From Methanofollis fontis (GTDB taxonomy: Archaea > Halobacteriota > Methanomicrobia > Methanomicrobiales > Methanofollaceae): a stretch of 64,000 nt of DNA. Where the stretch lies: positions 310,001 through 374,000 of the forward strand of contig NZ_PGCL01000002.1 in NCBI RefSeq assembly GCF_004297185.1. The letters are read 5' to 3'. The number at the start of each line of letters is the position of its first letter. Position 1 is the first letter of the stretch. The position numbers were made by a program, and so were the translations under genes. Positions 62,990 to 64,000 of the stretch are shown here, one piece after another. The notes under the pieces are model-generated. The model saw only the letters and a list, made by a program, of their open reading frames with translations, did no database searches and was not told the origin of the DNA.

Positions 62990-64000
62990 CTATCTGTTCT
63001 CAGACGGGACCACGGTGAACCGGTCCATCTTTTCCATGAGATCTGCAGTCAGTGCGGCCATCTCCTGAGCCCCGTCGGCGACGGCGCCGGCCGAGCTGCT
63101 GACGTCATCGATCAGGTCCGCATTTTCCCGCACAATTGCCTGCGTTCTGCGGGTCATTGAGGTGGCTGTTTCCACTGAGCAGACGACCCGGTTGGTGATA
63201 TGCGCCTGTGCATCTGTCTCTCCTGCGATCTGCCCGACGCCCTCTGCCGTCTCCACCGCTTTGTTCGTTATCGTCCCCAGAAACGCGATCATATCCTGTA
63301 CCCTCTGGATCCCATCGTGCACCTCGGTATAGGTGATCTGCATCTTTTCTGCTGTTCTCTGACTGTCGCTCCGGATCCGCTCAATCAGGTCGTCGATCTG
63401 GGTCGTCGCCCCCTTCGCCTCTTCGGCAAGGTTTTTGACCTCGGCAGCGACGACAGCAAAGCCGCGGCCATGTTCTCCAGCCCGTGCCGCTTCAATTGCG
63501 GCGTTCAGGGCAAGAAGTTTTGTCTGCGCCGTAATATCGTTGATCAGACTCGTAATGGCCCCTATCTCTTTCACCTCATCGTTCAGTCTGGTGATCTCCC
63601 CCATCGTCTCTCTTGATATCGTCTCCACCGATGCCATCTGCCTGGCAGTCTCGTTGCCGAGCGTCGTTGCCTTTTCTCCTATGTCCGTCGTCTCATCGGC
63701 AATATCCCTCACACTCCGGGCTGTCGAGGCGATCTGCTGGATAGAAGAGAGCATCGTGGAGATCTCATGGTGGACCTCATCGATCACATTCATCAGATTG
63801 GCGGTGTCATCAGCCGTGGACCTGCTGTTCTCCGCCACGGTCTGAAGGGTGGCGCTGATCTCCTGGATGTTGCCCGCCGATGCCGAAACATGTTCTTCGA
63901 GGTCGATGATCGCTTCTCCCGCCTCTTCCACAAGCGTCCGGATCGCTCCCACCGATGAATTGTAGTTGTCCTTCACCACAAGGAGGGGGTCGTCGTCTGC
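62990..64000 (-). CDS. methyl-accepting chemotaxis protein, C-terminal part (5' end outside the window)
   Basis: The frame stays open to the right edge of the window, so this is the C-terminal part of a larger protein (at least 336 residues). The signalling hairpin is clear: [20 protein letters not shown] is the conserved tip, flanked by long coiled coils with alternating heptads. Before the coil a short segment ([16 protein letters not shown]) may be the end of a sensor domain. The GTG at 63979 is inside the open frame and not the true start. Receptors of this kind feed CheA, which is not in the window. Confidence 0.92.
   Translation of the reverse strand, partial: ADDDPLLVVKDNYNSSVGAIRTLVEEAGEAIIDLEEHVSASAGNIQEISATLQTVAENSRSTADDTANLMNVIDEVHHEISTMLSSIQQIASTARSVRDIADETTDIGEKATTLGNETARQMASVETISRETMGEITRLNDEVKEIGAITSLINDITAQTKLLALNAAIEAARAGEHGRGFAVVAAEVKNLAEEAKGATTQIDDLIERIRSDSQRTAEKMQITYTEVHDGIQRVQDMIAFLGTITNKAVETAEGVGQIAGETDAQAHITNRVVCSVETATSMTRRTQAIVRENADLIDDVSSSAGAVADGAQEMAALTADLMEKMDRFTVVPSENR

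Overview
The window is archaeal and almost certainly from a hydrogenotrophic methanogen of the order Methanomicrobiales (Methanofollis/Methanoculleus-like; the genus is a guess). The evidence is a six-gene Ech [NiFe]-hydrogenase operon, methanogenesis marker protein 14, archaeal TFE, archaeal DnaG, archaeal AlaS, Trm56, CarS, a Tes-type tetraether lipid synthase, UPF0058, and the archaeal homocysteine genes (DUF39-CBS plus NIL-ferredoxin). Other signs are TATA boxes about 25 nt upstream of many starts, short or absent leaders, GGTGATC-type ribosome binding sites and a GC-rich composition. The gene content is mostly chromosomal housekeeping. I saw no insertion sequence, CRISPR array, prophage or toxin-antitoxin locus.

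Layout. 0-6.4 kb: a Cys-rich mini-protein, a PEGA-domain surface protein, a double rubredoxin, RsgA, a coding-poor stretch (2.86-3.72 kb) with a tandem palindromic repeat, a geranylgeranyl-reductase-like flavoprotein, and a permease lacking its N-terminal half with a His-rich tail. 6.5-14.4 kb: tRNA-Leu(GAG), an ACT regulator, a five-gene minus-strand operon (small protein, trm56, COG2232-type ATP-grasp, tfe, HD hydrolase), the homocysteine cluster (DUF39-CBS, NIL-ferredoxin, UPF0280), and Nif3/SWIM. 14.4-20 kb: alaS with an overlapping membrane-anchored ArsR-type regulator, hisH, and a PAPS-reductase-family enzyme. 20.1-25.2 kb: echABCDEF. 25.4-28.4 kb: a three-gene glycan cassette (flavin mutase/oxidoreductase, GT4, GT2). 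28.5-34.3 kb: radical SAM-HhH protein, DUF2148 protein, MptG-like GHMP protein, USP/SulP pair, Trm5-like methyltransferase. 34.7-40.6 kb: one 1,958-residue beta-helix/PKD surface protein. 40.6-45.9 kb: WrbA, YqhA, UraA, HEAT, cupin and PAS proteins. 45.9-51.1 kb: hypC-hypA-hypE, pyrC, a candidate structured RNA, DUF167, dnaG, UPF0058. 51.1-64 kb: RimK-type glutamate ligase, alanine dehydrogenase-like enzyme, tes and carS (divergent), pyrE, purD, argF, mmp14, two PPOX-like paralogues, argG, and the C-terminal part of a chemotaxis receptor.

How the parts work together. Ech makes low-potential ferredoxin from H2 at the expense of the ion gradient, and HypC/A/E mature its NiFe centre; HypB/D/F are not in the window. 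The tes/carS pair and the reductase-like protein point to membrane lipid synthesis. pyrC, pyrE, purD, argF, argG and hisH supply nucleotides, arginine and histidine. The homocysteine cluster supplies methionine precursor. The two large surface proteins and the glycan cassette belong to the cell envelope.

I did not find a clear-cut large undescribed system. The best leads are the structured RNA candidate between pyrC and the DUF167 gene, the unassigned ATP-grasp enzyme inside the trm56-tfe operon, the small partner of mmp14, the modular 1,958-residue surface protein, and the half-permease next to tRNA-Leu.
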